Source: Kitasatospora cineracea
GTDB lineage: Bacteria; Actinomycetota; Actinomycetes; Streptomycetales; Streptomycetaceae
Reading direction: 5' to 3'
Length of the DNA: 64,000 bases
Assembly: GCF_003751605.1 (NCBI RefSeq)
Contig: NZ_RJVJ01000001.1
Coordinates: forward strand, 3,038,001-3,102,000
Both the position numbers and the translations under genes were made by a program. Under the pieces are notes generated by a model, which saw only the letters and a list, made by a program, of their open reading frames with translations, was not told the origin of the DNA and did not search any database. Shown here piece after piece: positions 1 through 8,174 of the stretch. Numbering within the stretch: the stretch's first letter is position 1; every line of letters starts with the position of its first letter.

Positions 1-2
1 TG

Positions 3-950
3 TCCGCGATGACCGGGGTGCTGCCGCAGCCCGCCCCGTTCGTACCCGGCCACGAGGGCGCCGGCGAGGTCGTCGAGGTCGGCGAGGGCGTGTCCGGCCT
101 GGCCCCCGGCGACCGGGTGGTGCTCTGCTGGATGCCCCCGTGCGGCCACTGCCCCGCCTGCCGGGCCGGCCGCAGCCACCTGTGCGTCGCCTCGCTCCGC
201 CGGCTCGCCACCCCGACCTTCCGGCTCGCCGACGGCACCGACGCGTACGGCTTCTACAGCACCGGCGCCTTCGCCGAGGAACTCGTCGTCGCCGCCGACA
301 GCCTGCTCCCCGTCCCCGCCGACCTGCCCTACGAACTCGCCGCGCTGATCGGCTGCGGCGTCACCACCGGGCTCGGCGCCGTCGTCAACACCGCGAAGGT
401 GGAAGCCGGTTCGACGGTCGCGGTGATCGGCGCGGGCGGCGTCGGCATCGCCGCCGTCCAGGGCGCCCGGATCAGCGGCGCCGCCCGGATCACCGTGGTC
501 GACCCGGTCGCCTCCCGGCGCGAGCGGGCCCTCGGCTTCGGCGCCACCGAGGCCATCGCCCCCGAGGAGCTCAAGGCCGCCGCCCGCACCCTGCCCGCCG
601 GCGGCTACGACCACGTCTTCGAGGCCGTCGGCCGCGCCGCCACCGTCCGGGCCGGCTACGACGCGGCCCGCCGCGGCGGCGCGGTCGTGGTGATCGGCGC
701 CGGCGCCAAGGACGACCAGGTCTCCTTCAGCATGGGCGAACTCTTCTTCAACGAGAAGCGCCTGCTGCCCTCGATGTACGGCGGCGGCGACGTCCGCCGC
801 ACCGCCGACCTGGCCGTCACCCTCTGGCGCGCCGGACGGCTCGACCTGGCCGGCATGATCACCCACCGCCTGCCGCTGGAGCGCGTCAACGAGGCGGTCG
901 CCCAGATGCGGGCCGGCGAGGCGCTGCGCACCGTCCTGCTGACGGACTGA
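3..950 (+). CDS. Zinc-dependent alcohol dehydrogenase, class III-like (5' end cut off)
   Basis: Medium-chain dehydrogenase that would oxidise an alcohol or aldehyde adduct with NAD(P) in the cytosol. The reading frame is open to the window edge and the visible protein begins inside the catalytic domain, just before the GHE zinc-site motif, so the true start lies upstream. Counting from the Met at base 9, Cys45, Cys48, Cys51 and Cys59 form the four-cysteine structural zinc site, GCGVTTG carries the usual second catalytic-zinc Cys, and GAGGVG near residue 138 is the Rossmann dinucleotide motif. The C-terminus looks complete. A perfect hairpin follows the stop. The substrate cannot be told from sequence. 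Confidence 0.9.
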   Translation, partial: SAMTGVLPQPAPFVPGHEGAGEVVEVGEGVSGLAPGDRVVLCWMPPCGHCPACRAGRSHLCVASLRRLATPTFRLADGTDAYGFYSTGAFAEELVVAADSLLPVPADLPYELAALIGCGVTTGLGAVVNTAKVEAGSTVAVIGAGGVGIAAVQGARISGAARITVVDPVASRRERALGFGATEAIAPEELKAAARTLPAGGYDHVFEAVGRAATVRAGYDAARRGGAVVVIGAGAKDDQVSFSMGELFFNEKRLLPSMYGGGDVRRTADLAVTLWRAGRLDLAGMITHRLPLERVNEAVAQMRAGEALRTVLLTD

Positions 951-972
951 AACCGTCCCGGGCCGGACGGGC

Positions 973-1018
973 GACGCCCCCGGTTCCCGTCAGGACGGTG
1001 ACGGGAACCGGGGGCGTC
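973..1018. terminator. Bidirectional hairpin terminator
   Basis: A perfect 19-bp inverted repeat (973-991 with 1000-1018) around an 8-base loop lies between two converging genes, the dehydrogenase and the leftward 50-codon gene. It has no long T tract, as is usual in Streptomyces. It probably ends transcription from both sides. Confidence 0.85.
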
Positions 1019-1055
1019 GGCGGTGCGGTGCTGGTCTCCTCCGGACGGCAGGCCG

Positions 1056-1208
1056 TCAGCGGCGGTGGCGGCCGTGCGGGTCCGCCTCCGGCGCGTCGTC
1101 GTTGGCGGTGCCGCCCCGGTGCCGACCGTGCGCCCCGCCGTCGGCGGTCTCGTCGGCGCCGGGCGCGCGGTGGTCGTGCTCGGTGGTGTCGTCGATGGAC
1201 TCGGACAT
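1056..1208 (-). CDS. 50-residue His/Asp/Gly-rich peptide, unknown function
   Basis: A short gene of 50 residues beginning MSESIDDTTEHDHRAPG and ending PHGRHRR. Nearly every codon ends in G or C, and GGAGAAG lies 8 bases before the ATG, so it is very probably translated. The composition is hydrophilic: many His, Asp, Gly and Arg, no Cys, no hydrophobic segment. It is the last leftward gene after the synthetase, peptidase and membrane-protein genes, with a 183-base gap before it that holds TAGGCT and TATCCGATT promoter-like stretches. Lack of Cys rules it out as a normal lanthipeptide precursor. It may instead belong with the neighbouring dehydrogenase locus. No family recognised. Confidence 0.65.
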   Translation of the reverse strand: MSESIDDTTEHDHRAPGADETADGGAHGRHRGGTANDDAPEADPHGRHRR

Positions 1209-1391
1209 CAGGTCAGTCTTCTCCGTGCGAAAGATTGCGGACTGCGGTCAACGCTGCCGACGGAACCCGGGCAGCAGACAACCGGCCGCCCTCGCGGCGA
1301 CCCGTACGGGGCCACGACAACGGCCGAATCGGATACGGAGCCTACCGAAACCCCCCGCCACCGCGCGGAGAACCTCCGATCGGCCGGGAAA

Positions 1392-1996
1392 TCAGGAAAC
1401 CCGGGAACCGCCCGGGGCCCGCAGGGCGTCCACCGCCAGCGCCGCCCACCCCGCGGCCGCCGCGAACCCGCCGACCGGGAGCCGCCCCGCCGCCGCCAAC
1501 TGCCCCGCCGTCCCCAGCACGGTCAGCTCGACGGCCGCCAGCAGCAGCACCGCCTGCCCCGCCGTCCGCACCGGAACCCGCAGGTCGAACGGCCCCGCCA
1601 GTGCCGCCGCCCGCACGAACAGCCGCACCAGCACCAGCCCCGGCAGCACCCCGACGAAGAACGCCCCCGCCAGCCACGGCGACAGCACCCCCAGCCCCAG
1701 CACCGCACCCCCGAAGCGGCCAGCGCCGTCCCCGCCCCCGGCCGCCTGCCGTGCCGCCGCCCCAACGCCGCGGCCCCCGCACCCAGCGCGACCAGCACCG
1801 CCGCCCCGCCGACCGCCCACCACTCCGGACGGTCCGTCAGCACCCCGCCCGCCACGCCCGGCAGCGCCAGCTTCACCGCCGCCCCCAACCCCGGCGCCAC
1901 CACCGCCACCGCCGGACCGGGCCCGCCGAACCGGGCCGGACCGCCCGTCAGCACCGGCGCCGCCGACGCCACTGTCGCCACCGTCGAACCGCGCAC
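1392..1996 (-). pseudogene. Multi-pass membrane protein gene split by a one-base frameshift
   Basis: Two overlapping frames each give half of a plausible membrane protein. The first half starts at a GTG at 1996, 42 bases after the peptidase stop, and is coding-like up to ALAAS. The second half continues from GAVLGLGVLSPWLAG to the stop at 1392. Restoring one G in the run complementary to C5 at 1708-1712 joins them into about 200 residues with four or five hydrophobic helices (for example AFFVGVLPGLVLVRLF). Codon third positions support this join. It is either a genuine recent inactivation or a homopolymer sequencing error. No family recognised; the operon position suggests a role in export or immunity for the cassette, which is inference only. 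Confidence 0.6.
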
Positions 1997-2038
1997 GAGA
2001 ACCCCCGGAGGAAGAGAAGAGGAGAGGAAGAGGAACGC

Positions 2039-4003
2039 TCAGGCCGGACGGCCGGTGCGCAGGAAGGCCGCCAACAACTCGTGCAGCACCGCCGAACCCT
2101 CCTCGGCGAGCAGCTCGTGCCCCGCCCCGGCCACCTCCACGTACCGGAAGTCGACACCCTCCAACCGCCCCAGCCGCAGCAACTCGTGCCGCAGCGCCCG
2201 GGACTGGCCCACCGGCACCACCTCGTCCCGGTCGCCGTGCACCACCAGCAGCGGCGCCGACAGCAGCGGAGCCACCCGCAGGACGTCGCGCGGACCCCTG
2301 GCGTCGGCGACCTCCAGGTCGCCGCCCAGCCGGGCGGTCAGCGCCCGGACCGGCGCACCCGCCTCCGCCAGCAGCCGGCGGCCGGACAGGAACGGCGCCA
2401 CCACCGCGCACCGGGCCACCGACCCCGCCGGGGCGTGCGCCGCCGCCAGCAGCGCCAGGAACGCCCCGTAACTCACCCCGAACAGCGCCGGCGGCTCCAA
2501 CCCCAGCGCCGCCCGCTGCCCCGCCACGCCCTCCAGCAGCGCCAGCACGTCCTCCAGGTCCGGGCCGCCCCACGCGCCGTTGACCGCCGCCGCGTACTGC
2601 GGGCCGTACCCCGTCGAGCCGCGCTGGTTCGGGGCCAGCACCGCCGTGCCGTCCGCGGCGATCCGCTGCAGCGCCGGATCGAACTCCAACCGCCAGGCGT
2701 CCGCCGGACCGCCGTGCAGGGCCAGCACCAGGTGCGGCGCCGACAGCCACGACTCGCCGCCGTACACCACCGCCTCGACCGGACCGGCCGGACCCGCCAG
2801 CTCCAGGCACTGGGCCGCCCGCCACCGGCCGCCGTCCCCGGGCCCGGCCGACCCGTCCAACCGCCAGCCCACCGGCTCCGCCCCCGCCGCCGCGGTACCC
2901 GAACCCGCCTGCGGCGCACCGCCGTTGAGCGGAGCCAGGGCCAGCGGCAGCGCCATCGGGGCGCTCCCCGCGAGCGGCTCGGCGGCCAGCAGCGCCGCGA
3001 CGTCCAGGGTGGCCAGCGCGGCCGGGCGGTCCGGCGCCGAGTACGGCATCCGCAGACCCGCCGCCGACCAGTGCCCGACCCCGCCCCACCGCCCCGGCGG
3101 CACCGGCAGCGGCCGCAGCCGCCGCTCGCCCGCCCGCCACAGCACCAGCGCGGACGCCGCACCGTGGTCCACCTGCAGCACCACCTGCGGCTCCTCGCCC
3201 GGCCCCCGGCCCGGCGCCGCCGCGACCGGCCGCAGCAGCCGCCCCGGCTGGTGCAGGCAGTCCGGGAACCGCACCGGCTCCGCACCGCCGATCAGCGCCC
3301 AACCGAGCCGGTCCACGCCCGGGGCGTCGCTGCGCAGCATCCCGAAACCCGACGCCGGGTCGAACAGCACCAGCCGGTCGTTGCTCTCCTCGCCCAACTC
3401 CAACAGCGGTGTGGTGACGCCCAGTTCGAGATCCAGCACGACCGTCTTCAGCCGCCCCCCGGCCAGCCGGTCCAGCGCCAGCAGCCGCCCCGCCGCGTCC
3501 AGCCACACCCCGCCGCCGCACAGCCCCGGCAGCTCCGCGACCGCCCGCGGCGCGGACCCGTCCGCGGCCAGCAGCCACACCGAGGTCACCGGCCGGCCGT
3601 CCGTCCCCAGCAGCACCGCGACCGGCTCCGCCGATGCCGATGCCGATGCCGTCGTCGCCGTCGCTTCCGGCAGCGCGAGCAGCCGCAACGCCGGCAGCCG
3701 CACCGACGCCAGCAGCACCTCCGGCTCCCCGGCCGCCAGCAGCACCACCGCGTGCCCCTCCCCGTCCGGCCCGTCCGGCCGGCACACCAGCACCCGCCCG
3801 TCCGGCAGCGCCAGCACCTGCGACCGCAGGCCCTCCGCCGACGCCAGCCCGGTCGGCACGGCCGGACCGTCCCCGGGCAGCCGCCAACTCTCCGGGTACC
3901 ACCCGCCGTCGGCCCCGGCGGCGAGGCACGCGGCGTGCGAGCCGTCACCGGCGAAAGTGAAGCCGAACCGCCGCAACGCGAGGTGCACGGTCTGCGTGCT
4001 CAT
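2039..4003 (-). CDS. S9 family (prolyl oligopeptidase-like) serine peptidase
   Basis: Predicted 654-residue peptidase. The N-terminal two thirds resembles a beta-propeller region with repeated short strands; the C-terminal third is an alpha/beta hydrolase with nucleophile elbow GVSYG (Ser511), HGDRDEVVP (Asp591/593) and GAGHELL (His629). No signal peptide, so probably cytosolic. The frame is open far upstream into the synthetase gene, but the ATG at 4003 (MSTQTVHLAL) is preceded by GAAAGG and follows the synthetase stop by 65 bases, which fixes the start. Prolyl oligopeptidase-type enzymes act as leader peptidases in some class III lanthipeptide clusters (FlaP in flavipeptin), so leader removal is the likely job here. 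Exact specificity is unknown. Confidence 0.85.
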   Translation of the reverse strand: MSTQTVHLALRRFGFTFAGDGSHAACLAAGADGGWYPESWRLPGDGPAVPTGLASAEGLRSQVLALPDGRVLVCRPDGPDGEGHAVVLLAAGEPEVLLASVRLPALRLLALPEATATTASASASAEPVAVLLGTDGRPVTSVWLLAADGSAPRAVAELPGLCGGGVWLDAAGRLLALDRLAGGRLKTVVLDLELGVTTPLLELGEESNDRLVLFDPASGFGMLRSDAPGVDRLGWALIGGAEPVRFPDCLHQPGRLLRPVAAAPGRGPGEEPQVVLQVDHGAASALVLWRAGERRLRPLPVPPGRWGGVGHWSAAGLRMPYSAPDRPAALATLDVAALLAAEPLAGSAPMALPLALAPLNGGAPQAGSGTAAAGAEPVGWRLDGSAGPGDGGRWRAAQCLELAGPAGPVEAVVYGGESWLSAPHLVLALHGGPADAWRLEFDPALQRIAADGTAVLAPNQRGSTGYGPQYAAAVNGAWGGPDLEDVLALLEGVAGQRAALGLEPPALFGVSYGAFLALLAAAHAPAGSVARCAVVAPFLSGRRLLAEAGAPVRALTARLGGDLEVADARGPRDVLRVAPLLSAPLLVVHGDRDEVVPVGQSRALRHELLRLGRLEGVDFRYVEVAGAGHELLAEEGSAVLHELLAAFLRTGRPA

Positions 4004-4068
4004 CGGGAACCTTTCGGCGAAGGAGGGGAGGGTGCTCTTCGGGGGCTTTTCAGATGCTTTCGGGAGGC

Positions 4069-6840
4069 TCACTCCTCCGGGAGCGACCACAGGCGGGGGC
4101 CGCCGTGGCGCAGCCGCAGCAGGAAGGCGAGCGGGCCGGCCGTGCCGGTGGCCCAACCGGTGCCGCCGGCGTCCGGGAGGAGCAGCAGGCCGTGCCGGAG
4201 GGCGGCGCGGGCGGCGATCAGGGCGGCGAGCCGGTGGGCGCCCTGCCGGAAGCGGCCGCGACCGGTGGCCCCGGCCAGGTCGAGCAGGTACTCGCCGTCC
4301 CCGGCCAGGCCGTGGCAGGCGCCGGTGCCGCAGTGCCAGCGGTCGTCCAGGACGGCTTGTCCGGCGGCCAGCGCGAGGTCGCGGGCCGATTCGTCGCCGG
4401 TGGCCCGCCAGTACCGGAGCAGGAAGGCGCCGACGCCCGCCGCTCCCTCGCAGCCGTGGGCCAGCCGGACGTGGCCGGGGTCGTCGGGGTGGCGGGGCCA
4501 GCGGGCGGCCGCCCCGTCCCGGCGGACGGTGGCGGCCAGGGTGCGGGCGGCCCGGTCCGCCCCGGCCCGGGCCGCCCGGGCGGTGGCGGCGTGCCCGGTA
4601 CGCCCGTCGGCGGCCAGGACGGTGGCGGCGGCGAGCAGGAAGGCGCCGATCCCGGCGACCCCGTCGGCATGGCCGAGCCGGGCCGTACCGGCCGTCGCGG
4701 AGTCGAAGTCCGCCGGCACCGGCCAGAGCGTCCCGCCCGGCCCGTCCTGGGCGGCGGCCAGCAGCTCGCGCACGCAGCGGGCCGTCCGGTCGAGGAACAG
4801 CCGGGCCCCGGTGGCACGGTGCGCACGCAACTGGACGAGTCCCGCGCCGGCCGCCCCGTGGGCGAGACCGGGAGCGGGGCAGCCGAGCGGAACCCGGGCC
4901 GCGAGCCCGGCCGCCCGCTCGGCCAGACCGGGGTCGCCGAGGGCGGCAGCCGCGTCGAACAGGGCCCAGGCGGTACCGGAACGGCCGTAGTACAGGCCGG
5001 GCAGGACGACCGGTTCGGCGGCGCACCGGCGCTCGACCCAGGCGGCAGCCACCGCAGCGGTGGCCCGGGCCCGGTCACGGGCGGGAACGGGCAACGGCGC
5101 GGTGCCCGCCGCCCGGGCGAGCAGGGCCAGCACACCGGCCGCACCGTGCTGGACGTTGCACGGATCGGTCCGCAGCCCCTCGGGGCCGGTCGGCCACAGC
5201 CGGTCGGAACGGTGCGGGGCGGCGCAGTGGGCGAGGTGGCGCAGCCCGTCGTGCAGCAGCCGGTCCAACGAGGGCGGGACGACCGGCGCGGCAGGCACGG
5301 GCGAAGGCTCGGCAGCCAGGGCGGCCCGGACCCGCGCCGGGCCCCAGCACCGGCCGCCGTCCGGGGACCGCAGCCCGCGGACCAGCGGAGCGAGCCGACG
5401 GGCAGTCCCGCCGGCGCGGGCGGCCAACTCCAGGAGACGGTCGGGCGGCTGCGACGGGAAGACCGTCGGGGCGGGCTCCCGGCCTCCGGCCGTCAGCCCG
5501 CTCCCTTGCCGCTCGGCTGCCGACCCGGCGGGCGGTCGCGGCGGCAGGTGGCCGGTGGCGAGCAGGAAGTACAGCCCGCCGAGGGCGGACAGGTCGGGTG
5601 CGTCGGCGCCGATGGCGGCGGGGGCGGCGCCGCGCAGGCTGGTCAGGCAGGGGCGGCCGTCCGGGGCGACCAGGACGTGGCCGGGGGCGAGGCCGGGCAG
5701 GGCGACTCCGTGCCGGTGGGCCCGTTCGACCAGGTCGAGCAGGGCGAGGGCGAGCGGGCCGGCCTCGGTCCACGGGACGCCCGGGGTGCCGTCGGGTCGC
5801 AGCCGGTCGGCCACCCAGTCGTCCAGGGGCCGGCCCGGGAGCCGTTCCTGGACCAGGAACAGCGCGTCCGGCCGTTCGAGCAGGGCGTGCACCCGGGGTG
5901 CGAGGCCGCTGCCGGTGAGCCGGTCGAGCAGGGCGGCCCGGCGGCGCAGTTCGGTGCGGGCGTCGGTGCCGGTCCGGTCGACCTCGATGTGGGCCCGGGC
6001 CTGGGTGACCACCACTTCCCCGCCGGTGGCCCGGTCGGTGCCGAGGAACACCCCGCCCCCGGCGTCGTGCCGCAGCGCGCCGGCCCGGGCCCAACGGCCG
6101 CCGAGCAGGCCCCCGCCGCCCCCGCGCCGGGCGCCGGGCCCGGGCTGGGCGGGCACCCGGACGCCGGCCGGCGCCGGTCTGCCGCCGGTGGCCGATCCCG
6201 CCCCCTCGACGGGGTCGGCCACCCAGGGCGGTCGGCGGCCGGGCCGGTCCTCGACCAGGTCGCCGCCGGGGGTGCGCAGCACCGGACGGTAGACGCCGTC
6301 GTTGCCGAGCACCGGTCGGGCCGCGGACGCGCCGTAGCGGTAGTGCACCAGGCTGCCGGGCCGGTACGGCCGGGCGGTGGGAATCACCGGTCCGGGCATT
6401 CCGGCGGTGGCCAGGTGGAGTTCCGCGGCGAGCCGCCGGAATTGTTCGTCGCCGCCGGGACGGACGGTGATGAATTTCCCGGACGATTCCATTGCGCAGT
6501 CGTGCGCGTTGATGCCGTGCAGAATTCCCCGGTCGGCGGCGAAGGCGAACGGGCACGGGTCGTCGGCGACGGCCGCGGCGACCGCGGACAGCACCTCGAA
6601 GGCCACCGAGGAGGCCGCCCCGACGTGCAGCTCCCAGCCCTGGGCGGGGGGTTCGCGGCCGGGCGGCCGGACCGTGCACCAGGAGCCCTCGACCGCGACC
6701 GTCCAGTCGCCGCCGCCTCCCCGGGCCCTGCTGCCGGCCACGGCCGCCCGTGCCACCTCCACCAGCGCACCGTCCGCACCCGGCGCGCCGTCGACCGGAC
6801 CCGGCCCCCCTGTCCTGCCCAGCGGTGCGTCCGCCCCCAT
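4069..6840 (-). CDS. Class III/IV-type lanthipeptide synthetase (LanKC/LanL-like) with degenerate kinase domain
   Basis: 923 residues in the usual three-part order. Residues 1-230 are the phosphoserine/threonine lyase part, with SSGKFITV (119-126) and RPGSLVHYRYG (160-170). Residues 250-500 align with the kinase domain but lack its chemistry: the usual Lys motif reads VVVTQAR (276-282), the catalytic loop reads PGLAPGHVLV (382-391) without Asp or Asn, and the metal-binding motif reads CLTSLRG. The C-terminal LanC cyclase keeps candidate zinc ligands Cys797 (HGCEGAAG), Cys842 and His843 (CHG), which favours class IV over class III. I prefer ATG 6840, with AAGGGG 10 bases upstream, over the GTG at 6849. 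It is first in a leftward operon with the S9 peptidase. No precursor gene is evident beside it. Confidence 0.85.
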   Translation of the reverse strand: MGADAPLGRTGGPGPVDGAPGADGALVEVARAAVAGSRARGGGGDWTVAVEGSWCTVRPPGREPPAQGWELHVGAASSVAFEVLSAVAAAVADDPCPFAFAADRGILHGINAHDCAMESSGKFITVRPGGDEQFRRLAAELHLATAGMPGPVIPTARPYRPGSLVHYRYGASAARPVLGNDGVYRPVLRTPGGDLVEDRPGRRPPWVADPVEGAGSATGGRPAPAGVRVPAQPGPGARRGGGGGLLGGRWARAGALRHDAGGGVFLGTDRATGGEVVVTQARAHIEVDRTGTDARTELRRRAALLDRLTGSGLAPRVHALLERPDALFLVQERLPGRPLDDWVADRLRPDGTPGVPWTEAGPLALALLDLVERAHRHGVALPGLAPGHVLVAPDGRPCLTSLRGAAPAAIGADAPDLSALGGLYFLLATGHLPPRPPAGSAAERQGSGLTAGGREPAPTVFPSQPPDRLLELAARAGGTARRLAPLVRGLRSPDGGRCWGPARVRAALAAEPSPVPAAPVVPPSLDRLLHDGLRHLAHCAAPHRSDRLWPTGPEGLRTDPCNVQHGAAGVLALLARAAGTAPLPVPARDRARATAAVAAAWVERRCAAEPVVLPGLYYGRSGTAWALFDAAAALGDPGLAERAAGLAARVPLGCPAPGLAHGAAGAGLVQLRAHRATGARLFLDRTARCVRELLAAAQDGPGGTLWPVPADFDSATAGTARLGHADGVAGIGAFLLAAATVLAADGRTGHAATARAARAGADRAARTLAATVRRDGAAARWPRHPDDPGHVRLAHGCEGAAGVGAFLLRYWRATGDESARDLALAAGQAVLDDRWHCGTGACHGLAGDGEYLLDLAGATGRGRFRQGAHRLAALIAARAALRHGLLLLPDAGGTGWATGTAGPLAFLLRLRHGGPRLWSLPEE

Positions 6841-6914
6841 GTGCTCCACACCCCTTCGCGGTGGACTCGACCGAACGGTCTGCGGAAGTCACGGGAGCCC
6901 CGGCGGCGCCCACC

Positions 6915-6933
6915 GAATTCCCGGTGGGAATTC
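6915..6933. promoter_or_regulatory. Inverted repeat in the synthetase leader
   Basis: GAATTCCC and GGGAATTC form perfect 8-bp arms around GGT, about 75-93 bases upstream of the synthetase start and inside its predicted untranslated leader. It could be a protein-binding site or an RNA hairpin. The function is inferred from position only. Confidence 0.45.
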
Positions 6934-6971
6934 CGGTCGGCCGCTTTTCCCCGACCCCTGTCGACCCCCCT

Positions 6972-7010
6972 GGTCGAGTTACTCGGTCGAGTAACTCGGT
7001 CGAGTAACTC
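6972..7010. repeat. Three tandem 13-bp operator-like repeats
   Basis: GGTCGAGTTACTC, GGTCGAGTAACTC and GGTCGAGTAACTC follow one another without gaps. Neighbouring units form near-palindromes (GAGTTACTCG facing CGAGTAACTC). They sit just downstream of the predicted leftward promoter of the lanthipeptide-like operon, where a bound repressor would block transcription. The stretch is less GC-rich than its surroundings. Confidence 0.7.
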
Positions 7011-7026
7011 CCGTTTGCAGGACTAG

Positions 7027-7055
7027 AAGTTACTTTCGGGGCGGGTGTGACTCAA
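7027..7055 (-). promoter_or_regulatory. Predicted promoter of the lanthipeptide-like operon
   Basis: On the minus strand TTGAGT (7055-7050) and TAACTT (7032-7027) are separated by exactly 17 bases, close to the vegetative sigma consensus. Transcription would start near 7020, immediately before the tandem 13-bp repeats, leaving a leader of roughly 180 bases before the synthetase. Confidence 0.5.
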
Positions 7056-7280
7056 CACCGGCCGGGTCACTTCACTCTTAAGGGTGATCGGGTGGGCTTT
7101 TCGAATGCGCGCGGCCCGGAACGTCCGGCCGCCCGGCGCCCGGCCCGCCGTCGCCCGCCCCGCCCCGGCGGCCCGTGGCGGCCTCGGCCGGGCCTCCGAC
7201 GCCGGGTTGACGCGCAGGTGTACGACGGCGGCGGCCGGTCCGCACCCGGGAGCGGGACCGGGCCGGGCCGTGGCACGCGG

Positions 7281-7286
7281 TAGTCT
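7281..7286 (+). promoter_or_regulatory. -10 box giving a leaderless mRNA
   Basis: TAGTCT ends six bases before the GTG start of the NIF3-family gene, and no good ribosome-binding site is present. This is the typical arrangement of a leaderless Streptomyces transcript. No clear -35 element is visible. Confidence 0.55.
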
Positions 7287-7292
7287 CGACAG

Positions 7293-8129
7293 GTGCCGAA
7301 ACTGTCCGACGTCATCGCCGTGCTCGAAGAGGTCTACCCCCCGCAGTGGGCGGAGTCCTGGGACGCGGTGGGCCTGGTCTGCGGCGACCCCGGGGCGGAG
7401 GTCCGCCGGGTGCTGTTCGCCGTCGACCCCGTGCAGGCGGTCGTGGACGAGGCCGTCGAATGGGGCGCCGACCTGCTGGTCACCCACCACCCCCTCTACC
7501 TGCGCGGCACCACCACGGTCGCCGCGACCGGCTTCAAGGGCCGGGTCGTGCACACCCTGATCAAGCACGACATCGCCCTGCACGTCGCCCACACCAACGC
7601 CGACCACGCCGACCCGGGCGTCTCCGACGCCCTCGCCGAAGCCGTCGGACTGAAGGTCACCGGCCCGCTGGTCGCCGACCCGACCGACCCGGCCGGCCGC
7701 CGGGGCAGCGGCCGGATCGGCGAACTCCCGCAGCCCATGACGCTGGCCGCCTTCACCGCCCGGGTCGCCGCCGGACTGCCCGCCACCGCCGCGGGCGTCC
7801 GCGCCGCCGGCGACCCCGAGCGGACCGTCCGCACGGTCGCGGTCTGCGGCGGCTCCGGCGACTCCTTCCTGGCCGAGGCCCGCAAGGCCGGCGTGGACGC
7901 CTACGTCACCGCCGACCTGCGGCACCACCCGGCCTCCGAAGCCGTCGAAGCCGCCCCGGTCGCCCTGGTCGACGCCGCGCACTGGGCCACCGAGTGGCCC
8001 TGGCTGCGCCTGGCCGCCCGCGAGCTCACCGACCGCGCCGACCGGCGCGGCTGGCCGCTGGAGACCCGCGTCTCCACCCGGGTCACCGACCCGTGGACGG
8101 CGCACGCGCCGATGCCGTACGCCCCCTGA
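7293..8129 (+). CDS. NIF3-family dinuclear metal centre protein
   Basis: 278 residues, usual length for bacterial NIF3/YbgI-type proteins, which form toroidal hexamers carrying a two-metal centre; the in vivo substrate is unsettled (often labelled GTP cyclohydrolase I type 2 homologue). Visible family motifs are the N-terminal SWDAVGLVCGDP, THHPLYLRG with paired His ligands, HTNADHADPGVSDALAE and, near the C-terminus, DLRHHPASEA and DAAHWATEWP. The GTG start is preferred because a TAGTCT -10 box lies six bases upstream. It is the first of three closely spaced rightward genes (NIF3, zinc ribbon, RNase H), an arrangement typical of actinobacteria. Confidence 0.93.
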   Translation: MPKLSDVIAVLEEVYPPQWAESWDAVGLVCGDPGAEVRRVLFAVDPVQAVVDEAVEWGADLLVTHHPLYLRGTTTVAATGFKGRVVHTLIKHDIALHVAHTNADHADPGVSDALAEAVGLKVTGPLVADPTDPAGRRGSGRIGELPQPMTLAAFTARVAAGLPATAAGVRAAGDPERTVRTVAVCGGSGDSFLAEARKAGVDAYVTADLRHHPASEAVEAAPVALVDAAHWATEWPWLRLAARELTDRADRRGWPLETRVSTRVTDPWTAHAPMPYAP

Positions 8130-8174
8130 CGCCCCCGACACCCCGCCGAACCAACTCAACAGGAGCCCTGCCGC

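Noticed and set aside
140..4990. 1616-codon plus-strand open frame
   Set aside because: Arg/Pro/Gly-rich shadow of the dehydrogenase and of the leftward cassette; flat codon bias.
4004..5026. Upstream extension of the S9 peptidase frame to 5026
   Set aside because: It lies inside the synthetase gene in another frame, is Arg/Pro-rich, and the ATG at 4003 has a ribosome site.
6760..6913. Short frame from GTG 6913 with SVESTAKGC, resembling a labionin core (S-x2-S-x4-C) just upstream of the synthetase
   Set aside because: Codons are not coding-like (GCT, ACT, GCA, CGT, TGT, GGA), it has no stop before entering the synthetase gene and reads on for over 600 codons, and no leader is visible.
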